Below, one piece after another: positions 33,174 to 42,206 of a DNA stretch of 46,032 nucleotides. Every line of letters begins with the position of its first letter. Positions within the stretch are counted from its first letter, which is position 1. Source of the DNA: Betaproteobacteria bacterium (lineage in GTDB: Bacteria > Pseudomonadota > Gammaproteobacteria > Burkholderiales > WYBJ01); contig WHTS01000044.1 in the NCBI GenBank assembly GCA_009377585.1, positions 1 to 46,032 of the forward strand. Reading direction: 5' to 3'. Below the pieces are notes generated by a model. That model saw only the letters and a list, made by a program, of their open reading frames with translations. It did no database searches and was not told where the DNA came from. The position numbers and the translations under genes are program-made.

Positions 33174-33944
33174 TTGGAACATCATGACAATTCGCCGCGC
33201 TCGCTCGCGCGCGTGCTCGGCGTTTTCGACGCCATTGCGCACGCAGCCGACGGGATGACGCTGGCGCGCCTGAGTGCCGAGCTCGAATCGCCCAAGAGCA
33301 GCCTGCTGACCTTGTTGCGGCCGTTGGTGATGAAAGGATATCTCACGCACGACGGCGGCACCTACCGCCTCGGACCCGCGATCTTCCGGTTGGCGGCAGA
33401 TATCCTGTCCATGCGCAGCTTTCCGAAGCTGATACGCCCGTTCATGCAGCAGCTCATGGAGCGCAGTCAGGAATCGGTATATCTGGCGGTGATCGACAAG
33501 GCCGCACGCTGTGTGACCTACGTCGAGGGCGTCGAAAGCCCGCAGCCGGTACGTTACATGGCGCCACTCGGCGCGCCGCGACCGCTGTACTGCTCGGCGG
33601 CCGGCCGTGCACTCCTTGCCCATACCGACGAGCAATGGCGCGAGCAGTACCTGAAAACCGTGACTCTCAAGCCCATGACCGACCGCACGCTCACCAATCG
33701 CGCGGAACTGCGCAAGGAGATCGAGAAGATCCGCAAGACGGGTTTGGCGATCAGCATAGGCCAGGCAATTCCCGGCGCAGCCGGGCTCGCAGCGCCGATT
33801 TTCGACGCACATGGCAATGTGCCGGCCGCATTGCTGATCGGCGCGCCGGTAGACCGGTTCGAGCGCAACCTGCCGTCATTGCGCAAGCTGATGAAGGAAG
33901 TCGCGACGCAAGCCTCCGGAATCTTTCCCGGTCTCCCGGGCTAG
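33174..33944 (+). CDS. IclR-family transcriptional regulator
   Basis: A 256-residue regulator. It has an N-terminal winged helix (RSLARVLGVFDAIAHAADGM, LARLSAELESPKSSLLTLLR) and a C-terminal effector domain (SQESVYLAVIDKAARCVTYV, APLGAPRPLYCSAAGRALLA, ISIGQAIPGAAGLAAPIFD). GAGGAGG at 33161-33167 points to the TTG at 33174 as the start, although the frame is open further upstream. It lies between the minus-strand ring block and the plus-strand dehydrogenase pair and has operator A in its own promoter, so autoregulation and control of both sides is likely. It probably senses an aromatic or alicyclic acid or a CoA ester, as IclR proteins often do. The ligand is not known. Confidence 0.92.
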   Translation: MEHHDNSPRSLARVLGVFDAIAHAADGMTLARLSAELESPKSSLLTLLRPLVMKGYLTHDGGTYRLGPAIFRLAADILSMRSFPKLIRPFMQQLMERSQESVYLAVIDKAARCVTYVEGVESPQPVRYMAPLGAPRPLYCSAAGRALLAHTDEQWREQYLKTVTLKPMTDRTLTNRAELRKEIEKIRKTGLAISIGQAIPGAAGLAAPIFDAHGNVPAALLIGAPVDRFERNLPSLRKLMKEVATQASGIFPGLPG

Positions 33945-34172
33945 CGGATGAGCGGTTTGGCACCGGCGGCGAGGAAGAAGGTTTGCGCCCCGCAGCGTAA
34001 GCGGACCGCATGCCTATTCCGCGACTCGGTCGAGCGCAGTCGCGCACTTACGTCGACTCGATCCGGCATATGGAGCAGGAGCACACGCCGTACTATCGTG
34101 CAGGACTTGCGGAGCCCGGGTAACCGTGCCTCCTCAGCTCCTTGACAGGTCATGGTCGCACCTCGACAATTC

Positions 34173-34199
34173 TGAACAGCGTTCGTATTTCTAAACGCG
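34173..34199 (+). promoter_or_regulatory. predicted IclR operator B
   Basis: In the 294-base gap (33945-34238) between the IclR and acyl-CoA dehydrogenase genes, 40 bases before the dehydrogenase ATG. TGAAC at 1-5, GTTC at 9-12 and TAAAC at 20-24 match operator A with one mismatch in the third half site. I see no gene in the rest of this gap. Confidence 0.55.
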
Positions 34200-34238
34200 C
34201 CGATTCACCCTGCCCATTCCGACCAAGCGCTCGCATCG

Positions 34239-35402
34239 ATGACGTTCACCTCCTTCAGCTTGGCCGACATCGAAATGCCGTCTCATATCGAGGCTCTGCG
34301 GGAAGAAGTCCGGGCATTTCTGCGCAGCGAGCGCGAGGCGGGAACGTATGTTCGCGAGCCGGCGGGCTGGGATCGCTACGATGCGGCTTTCAGCCGCAAG
34401 GTCGCTGCGCGCGGGTGGATCGGCATGACCTGGCCGCGCCAGTACGGCGGCCACGAACGTACAACGCTCGAGCGCTACGTCGTCACTGAAGAGCTGCTCG
34501 CAGCCGGTGCGCCGGTGAGGGCGCATTGGCTCGCAGACCGGCAATTCGGCCCGCTGTTGCTGGCGGCCGGTTCGGAATCGCAGAAGCGCACGTATTTGCC
34601 CAGGATCGCCGCTGGCGAATGTTTCGTGTGCGTCGGCATGAGCGAGCCGGATTCAGGTTCCGATCTTGCGTCGATCCGGACCAGCGCGGTGGCGGTCGAG
34701 GGCGGCTGGCGCGTGAGCGGGCGCAAAGTGTGGACGAGCTATGCGCACATGGCGCATATCATGAATCTGTTCGCCCGCACGACGCCTTTCGATTCCAATA
34801 ATCGACATGCTGGCGTGACCCAGTTCATCGTCGAGTTGAACTCGCCGGGAATATCGATCAGGCCGATCATAAACCTTGCAGGCGATCATGACTTCAACGA
34901 GGTCCTGTTCGACGAGGTGTTCGTGCCTGGCGAAAACGTGATCGGAGACGTCGGCAACGGTTGGAAGCAGGTGTCGGGTGAGCTCACTCACGAGCGGGCA
35001 GGCTCGGAGCGCTGGCTGAATGCGTATGGGGTGCTGGTGCACCTGTTGCAGAGCGCGGGCGCGCAGCCGGAGCCGCGGGCGGCCGAGCGCATCGGACGTC
35101 TCGTCTCCCATCTGTGGACGCTGCACCGTATGTCCTTTTCACTCGCCGGTCTGCTCAATCGCGGCATTACGCCGCACGTCGAGGCCGCCTTGGTGAAGGA
35201 CTTGGGCAATCAGTTCGATCAGGATATTCCGGAGACCGCGCGCGCGGTTCTGCAGGAGGAGGATCGCGCCTGCCTGCCGGCGGACGATCGCTTCAATGCG
35301 ATGCTGGATCGCGCGCTGCTCTATGCCCCGTCGTATCCCATCCGCGGGGGCACCCGCGAAATCCTGCGCGGCATCATTGCGCGCGGGTTGGGGTTGCGAT
35401 GA
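34239..35402 (+). CDS. acyl-CoA dehydrogenase, first subunit of a likely heteromeric pair
   Basis: A 387-residue acyl-CoA dehydrogenase: MTWPRQYGGHERTTLERYVV, CVGMSEPDSGSDLASIRTSA, GRKVWTSYAHMAHIM, FNEVLFDEVFVPGENVIGD and a C-terminal PSYPIRGGTREILRGIIARG. The helical region has ELTHERAGSERWLNAYG, and the family base may lie there rather than in a C-terminal EGT motif. The gene overlaps the following dehydrogenase by four bases (ATGA). Such back-to-back pairs form alpha2beta2 enzymes in sterol side-chain and dicarboxylate (PimC/PimD) degradation. Given BadI makes pimelyl-CoA, a Pim-type role is attractive but unproven. Operator B lies upstream. Confidence 0.9.
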   Translation: MTFTSFSLADIEMPSHIEALREEVRAFLRSEREAGTYVREPAGWDRYDAAFSRKVAARGWIGMTWPRQYGGHERTTLERYVVTEELLAAGAPVRAHWLADRQFGPLLLAAGSESQKRTYLPRIAAGECFVCVGMSEPDSGSDLASIRTSAVAVEGGWRVSGRKVWTSYAHMAHIMNLFARTTPFDSNNRHAGVTQFIVELNSPGISIRPIINLAGDHDFNEVLFDEVFVPGENVIGDVGNGWKQVSGELTHERAGSERWLNAYGVLVHLLQSAGAQPEPRAAERIGRLVSHLWTLHRMSFSLAGLLNRGITPHVEAALVKDLGNQFDQDIPETARAVLQEEDRACLPADDRFNAMLDRALLYAPSYPIRGGTREILRGIIARGLGLR

Positions 35403-36490
35403 GCGAAGTTCGCGATCTCCTCCTGGAAAGTGCGAACCGAGTCTTCTCGGATCACTGTACGCGCACAGCGATGCAGACCGCCGAGGCGGGGAATTGGCCC
35501 GCTGCGCTATGGCAGGCCCTGGAGCAAACCGGTCTGGCCGCGGCGGGTGCCTCCGAGACGCGCGGCGGAGCCGGTACCGACATCGCCGACCTGTGCGCGC
35601 TGGCCCGCGTGGCCGGATCCTGGGCGGTACCTATGCCGCTGATCGAGACGTGGCTCGCGGAGCAGATGCTTGCCGCGGCCGGAATGCAGCCGATACAGGG
35701 TCCGCTGAGCATGGGCCCGGTGCTGCGCCGCGACCACGTGCGTCTCGAGCGTGACGGCGCACGCTGGGTGCTGTCGGGCGCGATGAAGCGCGTGCCGTGG
35801 GCGCGCGATGCCTCGGCGCTGGTCGTTGCTGCGGATACCGTCGAGGGAACGCGGACAGTGGTGGTGCGCGACGTGCCGGGTGTGGCCGAAGACTGGAACT
35901 ATGCGCGCGAGCCGCGCGATTCCGTGCGGCTGGACGGGTGCCAGCTGTCCGACGAATGCGTCGGCCCGATCGATCGCGGCATGGGGCGCGCCGAGCTCTT
36001 CTTCCGCGGCGCGCTGTTTCGCTCCCAGCAGATGGCTGGGGCCATGGAACGAGTGCTCGAGCAAACCGTAGCTTATGCCGAGGAGCGCATTCAGTTCGGG
36101 CGTCCGATCGGGAAGTTCCAAGCCGTGCAGCAACAAATTGCGGCGCTGGCATCGCAGGTCGCCGCGAGCACAGCCGCGGCCCAGGCTGCTGCGGAGGCGA
36201 ATGCGGAGGGCCTCGCGCGATTCGAGATTGCCGCAGCCAAGGCGCGCATCGGCGAGGCGGTGTCGACTGTCGCCAGTGTGGCCCACCAGGTACATGCAGC
36301 CATGGGCTTTACCCACGAACACTCGCTGCACCGGAGCACACGCCGGTTGTGGGCATGGCGGGACGAGTTCGGCACCGAGTCGGAATGGCAGGCCTGGGTG
36401 GGAGTCGTCGCGGCCAGGGTAGGCGGCGAAGGGTTGTGGCCCTATGTCGTCGCGGCTCGCAAGCCGGATCTGGGCGCGCCGCTGCCATAG
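35399..36490 (+). CDS. acyl-CoA dehydrogenase, second subunit of a likely heteromeric pair
   Basis: A 363-residue acyl-CoA dehydrogenase starting at ATG 35399, which overlaps the upstream stop. The frame is open earlier, but that part is antisense or overlapping. It has AGSWAVPMPLIETWLAEQML, GAMKRVPWARDASALVVAAD, VAYAEERIQFGRPIGKFQAV and QVHAAMGFTHEHSLHRSTRR. The conserved Arg/Phe pattern of the flavin-binding helix is kept. It is shorter than its partner and lacks the EGT-type base motif, as is common for the companion subunit in heteromeric enzymes. Confidence 0.9.
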   Translation: MSEVRDLLLESANRVFSDHCTRTAMQTAEAGNWPAALWQALEQTGLAAAGASETRGGAGTDIADLCALARVAGSWAVPMPLIETWLAEQMLAAAGMQPIQGPLSMGPVLRRDHVRLERDGARWVLSGAMKRVPWARDASALVVAADTVEGTRTVVVRDVPGVAEDWNYAREPRDSVRLDGCQLSDECVGPIDRGMGRAELFFRGALFRSQQMAGAMERVLEQTVAYAEERIQFGRPIGKFQAVQQQIAALASQVAASTAAAQAAAEANAEGLARFEIAAAKARIGEAVSTVASVAHQVHAAMGFTHEHSLHRSTRRLWAWRDEFGTESEWQAWVGVVAARVGGEGLWPYVVAARKPDLGAPLP

Positions 36491-36519
36491 TAGACGAACA
36501 CCCAATGGAGACTAGTTCG

Positions 36520-37710
36520 ATGAAGGCTGCAGCAGCCGCTGGACCACTGGATTCGCTCCGGGTCCTGGACTTCACCAACATGCTGTCCGGGCCCTACTGC
36601 ACACGGCTGCTGGCCGATCTAGGCGCGGAAGTGATCAAGATCGAGCCACCGGCCGGTGATCACAATCGCAGCCGTCGGCCCGTTCGAAACGGCTATAGCA
36701 GCTTTTTCGGACATCTCAACTGCGGTAAGAAGAGTGTCGTGCTGGATCTGAAGTCTGCGAACGGTCGCGAGGCGGCGATCGGCCTGGCGAAGAGCGCCGA
36801 CATCATCGTCGAGAATTGGCGTCCTGGGGTAGCCGATCGTCTCGGCGTCGGCTACGAGGCGGTGGCAAGAACCAATCCCTACGTCATCTATTGTTCGATA
36901 TCGGGCTTCGGCCAAACCGGCCCGATTGCGCAGCGCCCGGCCTACGCGCCCATCGTGCATGCCGCAAGCGGCTTCGATATGGCGCAGGTCGAATACCAGG
37001 GCGGCGGCCGGCCGGCGAACACGGCTACCTTCATCGCCGATGTCTTCGGCGGTATGTCGGCGTTCGCGGCGGTGCAGAGTGCCTTGTACCAGCGAGCGCG
37101 AACCGGCCGTGGCCAGTACATCGATGTCGCGCTCATGGATGCGATGCTCAACCTGCTGGTCTACGAGTTCCAGGAAGCACAGGCGCCGAGCGACGAGAAG
37201 ATCCGCGTGTACCAGCCGCTCAAGACGAACGACGGCTACGTGGTCGCTGCGCCGACGAGCCAGAAGAATTTCGAACAACTGGCGCGCGCGGTTGGCCATA
37301 CCGAATGGATCGAAGATCCGCGTTTCGCGCAGACGCGAAGCCGTGAGGCGCACTGGTCGGAATTGATGGACCTGATCGAGCAGTGGACGCGGACGCGTTC
37401 CGGTGAGGAATGCGAGGATACGCTCCTTGCGGGCGGCGTGCCGTGCACGCGCTATCGCACCGTGAAGGAAGCGATCGAACACCCGCAAATGCAGGCCCGT
37501 GCCGGGATGGCCCGGGTCAAGGACAAAGTGGGCGAGTATTGGGTGCCCAATGCGCCGTTCCAGATGCCTGGCCTGCACACGGCCGCCCGGCCTCACGTGC
37601 CGGAACTCGGTGAGCACACGGTCGAGGTGCTCGTCACGGTGCTCGGCTATACCACGGAACAGGCGCAGTCCTGCTCCCCGCTTCCGCGACCGGCGCACGA
37701 GCGAGTCTGA
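36520..37710 (+). CDS. CaiB/BaiF family (class III) CoA-transferase
   Basis: A 396-residue class III CoA-transferase. I chose the ATG at 36520, which has ATGGAG nine bases upstream. The ATG at 36505 is in frame too, and the longer upstream frame overlaps the dehydrogenase. It has LRVLDFTNMLSGPYCTRLLA, LGAEVIKIEPPAGDHNR, GKKSVVLDLKSANG, NYGIxG-type SISGFGQTGP, the probable nucleophile Asp174 in TFIADVFGGMSAF and YQRARTGRGQYIDVALMDAM. It is between the dehydrogenase pair and the crotonase, so the four genes are one operon. It probably supplies or recycles CoA for that pathway. Confidence 0.92.
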   Translation: MKAAAAAGPLDSLRVLDFTNMLSGPYCTRLLADLGAEVIKIEPPAGDHNRSRRPVRNGYSSFFGHLNCGKKSVVLDLKSANGREAAIGLAKSADIIVENWRPGVADRLGVGYEAVARTNPYVIYCSISGFGQTGPIAQRPAYAPIVHAASGFDMAQVEYQGGGRPANTATFIADVFGGMSAFAAVQSALYQRARTGRGQYIDVALMDAMLNLLVYEFQEAQAPSDEKIRVYQPLKTNDGYVVAAPTSQKNFEQLARAVGHTEWIEDPRFAQTRSREAHWSELMDLIEQWTRTRSGEECEDTLLAGGVPCTRYRTVKEAIEHPQMQARAGMARVKDKVGEYWVPNAPFQMPGLHTAARPHVPELGEHTVEVLVTVLGYTTEQAQSCSPLPRPAHERV

Positions 37711-37727
37711 ATCAAGGAGAAATGGGC

Positions 37728-38513
37728 ATGGCAGCAGACACACTGATTTTGTTCGACGTCGACGAGCACGGTATCGCCACCATCACGCTCAACCGCCCCG
37801 AAAAGTACAACGCCTTCACCAAGGACATGATTCAGCGCTGGGGAGCCTTGCTGGATCGCTGCGAAAGCGATCCGGCAATCAAGCTCGTCGTGCTCACCGG
37901 CGCAGGCAAGGCGTTTTGTTCCGGCGGCGACATCGGCGCGCAAAAGGACCGGGCTAACAACGACAGCCTGGAACGCAAGGATTTCCTGTGGCGGCACGTG
38001 CACAAAATCGCATTTGTTATGGAGCGGATGGACAAGCCCACGATCGCGGCGATCAACGGCGCGGCCCGCGGTGCCGGGCTCGACATGGCGCTCATGTGTG
38101 ATCTACGGATCATGGCCGATTCGGCGACTCTTGCGGAGAGTTATATCAACGTCGGACTGATCGCCGGAGACGGCGGCACGTACTACCTGCCGCGGCTTAT
38201 CGGAACGCCGCGGGCGCTGGAGCTCTTCTGGACCGGGCGCGCAATCGATGCGGCGGAGGCCGACCGGATCGGGCTCGTCAACAAGGTCGTGCCGTCGGAG
38301 CAATTGATGCCGGCAACCTACGAGCTGGCGCGCGCAATTGCAGCCCAGCCGTTCGAAGCGATCCGAGCCTACAAGCGTGCCGTTTACCAGGGCATGACAA
38401 TGAATCTTGCCGCGCACCTGGACATGGTGTCATCGCATACATCGATCCTGCGCGACACGCCGGACCATCGCGCCAAGGTCGCGGCATTTCTCGAGCGCAA
38501 GCGCACCCGCTGA
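37728..38513 (+). CDS. enoyl-CoA hydratase/isomerase (crotonase) family protein
   Basis: A 261-residue crotonase. ATITLNRPEKYNAFTKDM, LTGAGKAFCSGGDIGAQKD and INGAARGAGLDMALMCDLRI form the oxyanion-hole and substrate blocks, and LAESYINVGLIAGDGGTYYL covers the second catalytic region, with the Asp of AGDGG where hydratases often have Gly. An RxIGTPRALELFWTG segment is typical of the group. AAGGAGA at 37714-37720 favours the ATG at 37728 over 37722. It ends the IclR-flanked operon (dehydrogenase pair, CaiB, crotonase). Confidence 0.9.
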   Translation: MAADTLILFDVDEHGIATITLNRPEKYNAFTKDMIQRWGALLDRCESDPAIKLVVLTGAGKAFCSGGDIGAQKDRANNDSLERKDFLWRHVHKIAFVMERMDKPTIAAINGAARGAGLDMALMCDLRIMADSATLAESYINVGLIAGDGGTYYLPRLIGTPRALELFWTGRAIDAAEADRIGLVNKVVPSEQLMPATYELARAIAAQPFEAIRAYKRAVYQGMTMNLAAHLDMVSSHTSILRDTPDHRAKVAAFLERKRTR

Positions 38514-38666
38514 ATCGATCCCGCTGGCCGAGCAGGCTGTCGTGCGGCGAGCTGACGGAACTGTACCCGCCCGAGCGTTCTGCCAACGGAGTTCCTGAGA
38601 CACGCCGAGCTCGCGCCCCCCGGCTTGGTTTGAGGTCGTCGCAGCCCGTTTTCGGGCCATGCGTGT

Positions 38667-40042
38667 TTAGGCCACCAAGAGTTTGCGCAGTGCTCGGACG
38701 TTTCCAATGCGCTCGAAACTCCAGAGCTTTGCGAGGAGCGTGCGCGTGCGCCGGGGTCCGAGAACCGGCCCCATTAGATCCAGCGCCTTTTCTTCCATAT
38801 CCTGACGAGTCTGAGGATTCGTGTACCAGCCCTTCGCCGCCATGGTTCCATGGCGCAGGAAGCGGCCGTCCTTGGCGGTTATTTCCATTGCGCAGCGCCA
38901 CGTGCGCTCACCGTCCTCCAGCGCCGTATCACCTACGACGTCTACCTTTCTTCGAAGGCCCCGGACCCGACGGTCGGTCATGCGCCGGTAATCGTGCGAT
39001 GAACCGAACGTCACTGTCCCGTCGGCCGGCATCAAAGCGAGTAAGTGCTGTACGCAGATATCGGGCATGCTGCGGCGGTCCACAACTTGCAGCTGCTTCT
39101 TCGGCATGTGCACCAAGATTCTTGCGACGTCCCGCGCGCTCAGGCCATGTTCCTGAATGAGCTCGTACAACACCTGCAGCGGAGCCTGAATCGGCGCACC
39201 CACGCTCCAGCGTTTGATACTGCAGTTCATTATCTCGAAATCGCGACCCAATCCCTTGATCAGTCGCCGCGGCTCCGGCGATTCCGAAAAAATCGAGAGG
39301 AAGTCGGGCACGCCGGAGAAAACATCATCGACGCCTGTAAAGCCGCACGCGGCCATCAACGCAGCCGAAACGCCATTGTGTGCCGGCATGCCCCCAGCAC
39401 GTAGGCCTTTTCGACATGATGCGAATCGCGCAGCATCGTATAGATACCGGCTGCATTCTGCCCCGCGTAGGACAGCGCGTAGCGAACGACAGTGGGATTC
39501 AGGCGCAGCAATGCCGCGCAAGCAGCGGTTGCACCAAAAGAGCCGCCGATGGCGCCGCCGTGATGCCGCGAGCGCTCGCCAAGAGACATGAGACGCAACG
39601 CGCGTAGTAGCCGCGCCGCGACGTCATAACCAAGCACGATCGCGCGCAACACCGCAGTGCCGCCGAGTTGCTCTTTGTCCGCGATCGCCAATGCGGCCGG
39701 TACGATGCACGCGCCGGGATGCAGGCGCAATGCCATAATGGTGTCGTCGGTCTCGTCGGCGTGGCCACACATACCGTTGGCCAATGCGGCTGCCAGAGCG
39801 GAAGTGACGAGGCGGCTACCGATCACGACGGACTCGGCATTTCCGCCCAGAGCCGCCACATATTGCAGCGCCTTCCTGCCAGGTTCGAGACGGGATCCGG
39901 AAACCACGGCCGCGACCGTATCGACCAAGTGGATCTTGGCGCGCTCTCTCACCTCGACAGGAAGCTGGCTCTTCGAAGCGTCTGCAATGTACTCGCTCAG
40001 CGCTTTGGTCACGGGCGAAATTCTGGTGCGTGGGCCAGTCAC
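38667..40042 (-). pseudogene. MmgE/PrpD-family protein with a single-base frameshift
   Basis: Two frames together make one MmgE/PrpD protein of 458 residues if one base is added. The upstream frame (GTG at 40042, with GGAG nearby) has ISPVTKALSEYIADA, IHLVDTVAAVVSGSRLEPGR, ANGMCGHADETDDT, LHPGACIVPAALAIA and SRHHGGAIGGSFGATAA and runs to VEKAYVLG. The downstream frame continues GGMPAHNGVSAALMAACGFT and VDRRSMPDICVQHLLAL to the stop at 38669. The break falls in a run of five C on the plus strand (39391-39395), where six would restore the frame. The family includes 2-methylcitrate dehydratase and isomerases or decarboxylases. It may be a true mutation or a sequencing error. A Bug gene lies 22 bases upstream. 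Confidence 0.85.
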
Positions 40043-40064
40043 TTTGGCTCCGGTGACGAACAGC

Positions 40065-41048
40065 TCATTGGGGCTTGGCGCCGGTAGCAGCGACGAGCTT
40101 CGCGTTTTGTGCAAGTTCGTTACGAATGATCGAACCGAACTGCTGGGCCGTCGTGGTCCGCGGCTCGAGCGCCTGCTTGGTCAGCAAGGCTCGGATGTCC
40201 GGTTCCGCGACAACCTGAACGATGGCTGTATTGAGGCGGTTTACGACCATTGCGGGGACTCTTGCGGGCACCAGAATGCCGAACCAGGACGAGCGGTCGT
40301 ATCCCGGTACCCCGGACTCATCGAGCGTCGGAATCGCGGGCAGCGCTGCCGAGCGCTGCTTGCTGCTGACCGCTAGCGGCCGAACTTTGCCGGCATTGAG
40401 CAAGGGCAACGCCGCTGTGACGCTCGAGAACCCCATATCGACCTCACCGGAGGCGTTGGCCGCAGCGGCGGCCGATCCACCTTTGTAGGGGACATGCACG
40501 AGCTTCAGCCCTGCCACGAGTTCGAGCAGCGACGTGGCGAGGTGCGAGGAACTTCCGATGCCGGCGGAGGCATAGGTGAAGATGTCGGGGCGCGAGCGTG
40601 CGAGGGCGAGGAGATCTTTGGTACTCTTCACCGGGACAGACGGATGGACGAGAAGAACGAAGTTGCTGTCCGCGATAAGGGATACGGCAGCGAGATCTCG
40701 CTCGAGGTCGTACGGGAGATCCCGCCTCAGCGCTGAATGGATAGTGCCGCCCGCGTTCATCAGCAGCGCCGTATAACCGTCCGCAGGCGCCGCTGCAGCG
40801 CGCTCGATCGCGATCGATCCGCCTGCTCCTGTTCGATTCTCGACCACCACTGGTTGACCCAAGAGAGCGGACAGCCGCGGCGCGACGATGCGGATTGTCG
40901 TATCCGCGCCGCCGCCGGCTGCTTGTCCGACCAGAATTCGGACGGGCTTGGACGGATAATCTTGTGCCGCGGCGTTTGACGGCAACATGCCCTGGCATGC
41001 CAAGACGACAAGGGCTGCATGGAGCAGATGATTTCGAATTCTTCGCAT
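40065..41048 (-). CDS. Bug/TctC-family periplasmic substrate-binding protein
   Basis: A 327-residue binding protein. A signal peptide ends near SNAAAQD, then YPSKPVRILVGQAAGGGADT, VVENRTGAGGSIAIER, PADGYTALLMN, LVHVPYKGGSAAAAANA and IPTLDESGVPGYDRSSWFGI follow. It is a standard Bug protein by length and motif order. It precedes the frameshifted MmgE/PrpD gene on the same strand, a pairing common in Burkholderiales, where the binding protein probably imports a carboxylic acid for the enzyme. The start ATG at 41048 is followed by a clear hydrophobic stretch. Confidence 0.93.
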   Translation of the reverse strand: MRRIRNHLLHAALVVLACQGMLPSNAAAQDYPSKPVRILVGQAAGGGADTTIRIVAPRLSALLGQPVVVENRTGAGGSIAIERAAAAPADGYTALLMNAGGTIHSALRRDLPYDLERDLAAVSLIADSNFVLLVHPSVPVKSTKDLLALARSRPDIFTYASAGIGSSSHLATSLLELVAGLKLVHVPYKGGSAAAAANASGEVDMGFSSVTAALPLLNAGKVRPLAVSSKQRSAALPAIPTLDESGVPGYDRSSWFGILVPARVPAMVVNRLNTAIVQVVAEPDIRALLTKQALEPRTTTAQQFGSIIRNELAQNAKLVAATGAKPQ

Positions 41049-41135
41049 GATTACCTTGGCGGGCTGTGAAATACCGGAACGATGTTTGTTTCGGACAGGC
41101 AGTCCCGAGGTGAGGCGACCTGTTCGGCAAGGGGC

Positions 41136-42194
41136 TTACGCCGCGATGTCATCCACGTTCGACGGGTCGGGGCGCAACTCGCCGCGGTCGATGCGCCGTA
41201 CGAGCTCGGTGACAGCGGCGTGCGTTGGCGCGGGCACGCCGACCTCGACAGCCTTGTCGGCGACCAGGCCGTTGGTGAAATCGATCTCGGAGCGGCGTCC
41301 GCGCATTACATCCCGGCCGACCGAGGAGTGAGACGGCTCAAGCAGCGTAGCCATCCATGCCGTCAGTCCGTCCTGCACGCGCTTCAGCGCCGCGGCATTC
41401 CGAGCGATTCCGGCGTCGTGCCAGTCGTCGGGCGAAATGCCGAGTATGGTTCCGATGCGGAAGCCGAGCGCGCGCCCGACCGCTACCGCTTCCCCGCCGA
41501 GTTTCACCCCAAGGCGATGGATTTTGCCCCGGCCGACATAGACGTGCGTATTGTCCAGGCCGGTCGCTCCGAGCAGACCGTGTGTTATGGTATTCGCCGA
41601 GAGCTTGGTCCAACGCTCGCCCCACAGATTCTCGGTCACCGCGGCACGATCGACCGCGTTGAAGATGCGAGCGAGCTCGGTGACCCGCTCGGTCACGAGA
41701 CCATGAACCTCACCGACCCGGAACACGTTGTGCTGCGTCGCGCTGCCCGGCTCCTGGTAGCGTTTGATGCGACCTGGTTCGTAGGCATTTACGCTGATGG
41801 TGCTCACCGTCGTGCCGACCGTTCGACCCCATCCCACTGCCCGGGCAATGCGCTCTTCGTTGATTCCGTTCTGCATCGAGACCACGTAGCCGCGCGGCGC
41901 CAGGTACGGGCGGATCATCATCGCAGCCCATTCCGTGTCGTACGACTTGGTGCAGATGATGGCGATGTCGACGGGCTTGCGCATGAAGCCTTGAACATCG
42001 GAAACGTGGATGGCGTTCACCTGCACAACGTGCTCACCCTGCGAGCCGCCCAAATGCAGCCCATGGCTGCGCATGGCTTCGACGTGCTCCGGCCATGGAT
42101 CGACCAAGGTCACATCTTCGCCGGCGCGCGCGAGATGCCCGCCGACGTAGCCGCCCACTGCGCCCGCGCCGATGAAGACAAGATGCTTTCCCAT
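41136..42194 (-). CDS. ketopantoate-reductase-family (ApbA/PanE) dehydrogenase
   Basis: A 352-residue two-domain dehydrogenase. It starts MGKHLVFIGAGAVGGYVGGH, with the NAD(P)-binding GAGAVGGYVG, then KSYDTEWAAMMIRPYLAPRG, QNGINEERIARAVGW, and a C-terminal all-helical domain with KLSANTITHGLLGATGL and LEPSHSSVGRDVMRGRRSEIDFTNG (read in short parts). The catalytic Lys (TKSYD) and the Asn/Ser/Glu positions fit the family. PanE makes pantoate for CoA, but many paralogues reduce other 2-oxo acids. The second, frameshifted paralogue is immediately upstream, and both share the same length. The promoter region beyond that gene holds operator C. Confidence 0.9.
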   Translation of the reverse strand: MGKHLVFIGAGAVGGYVGGHLARAGEDVTLVDPWPEHVEAMRSHGLHLGGSQGEHVVQVNAIHVSDVQGFMRKPVDIAIICTKSYDTEWAAMMIRPYLAPRGYVVSMQNGINEERIARAVGWGRTVGTTVSTISVNAYEPGRIKRYQEPGSATQHNVFRVGEVHGLVTERVTELARIFNAVDRAAVTENLWGERWTKLSANTITHGLLGATGLDNTHVYVGRGKIHRLGVKLGGEAVAVGRALGFRIGTILGISPDDWHDAGIARNAAALKRVQDGLTAWMATLLEPSHSSVGRDVMRGRRSEIDFTNGLVADKAVEVGVPAPTHAAVTELVRRIDRGELRPDPSNVDDIAA

Positions 42195-42206
42195 GGCTCC
42201 TCCAAC

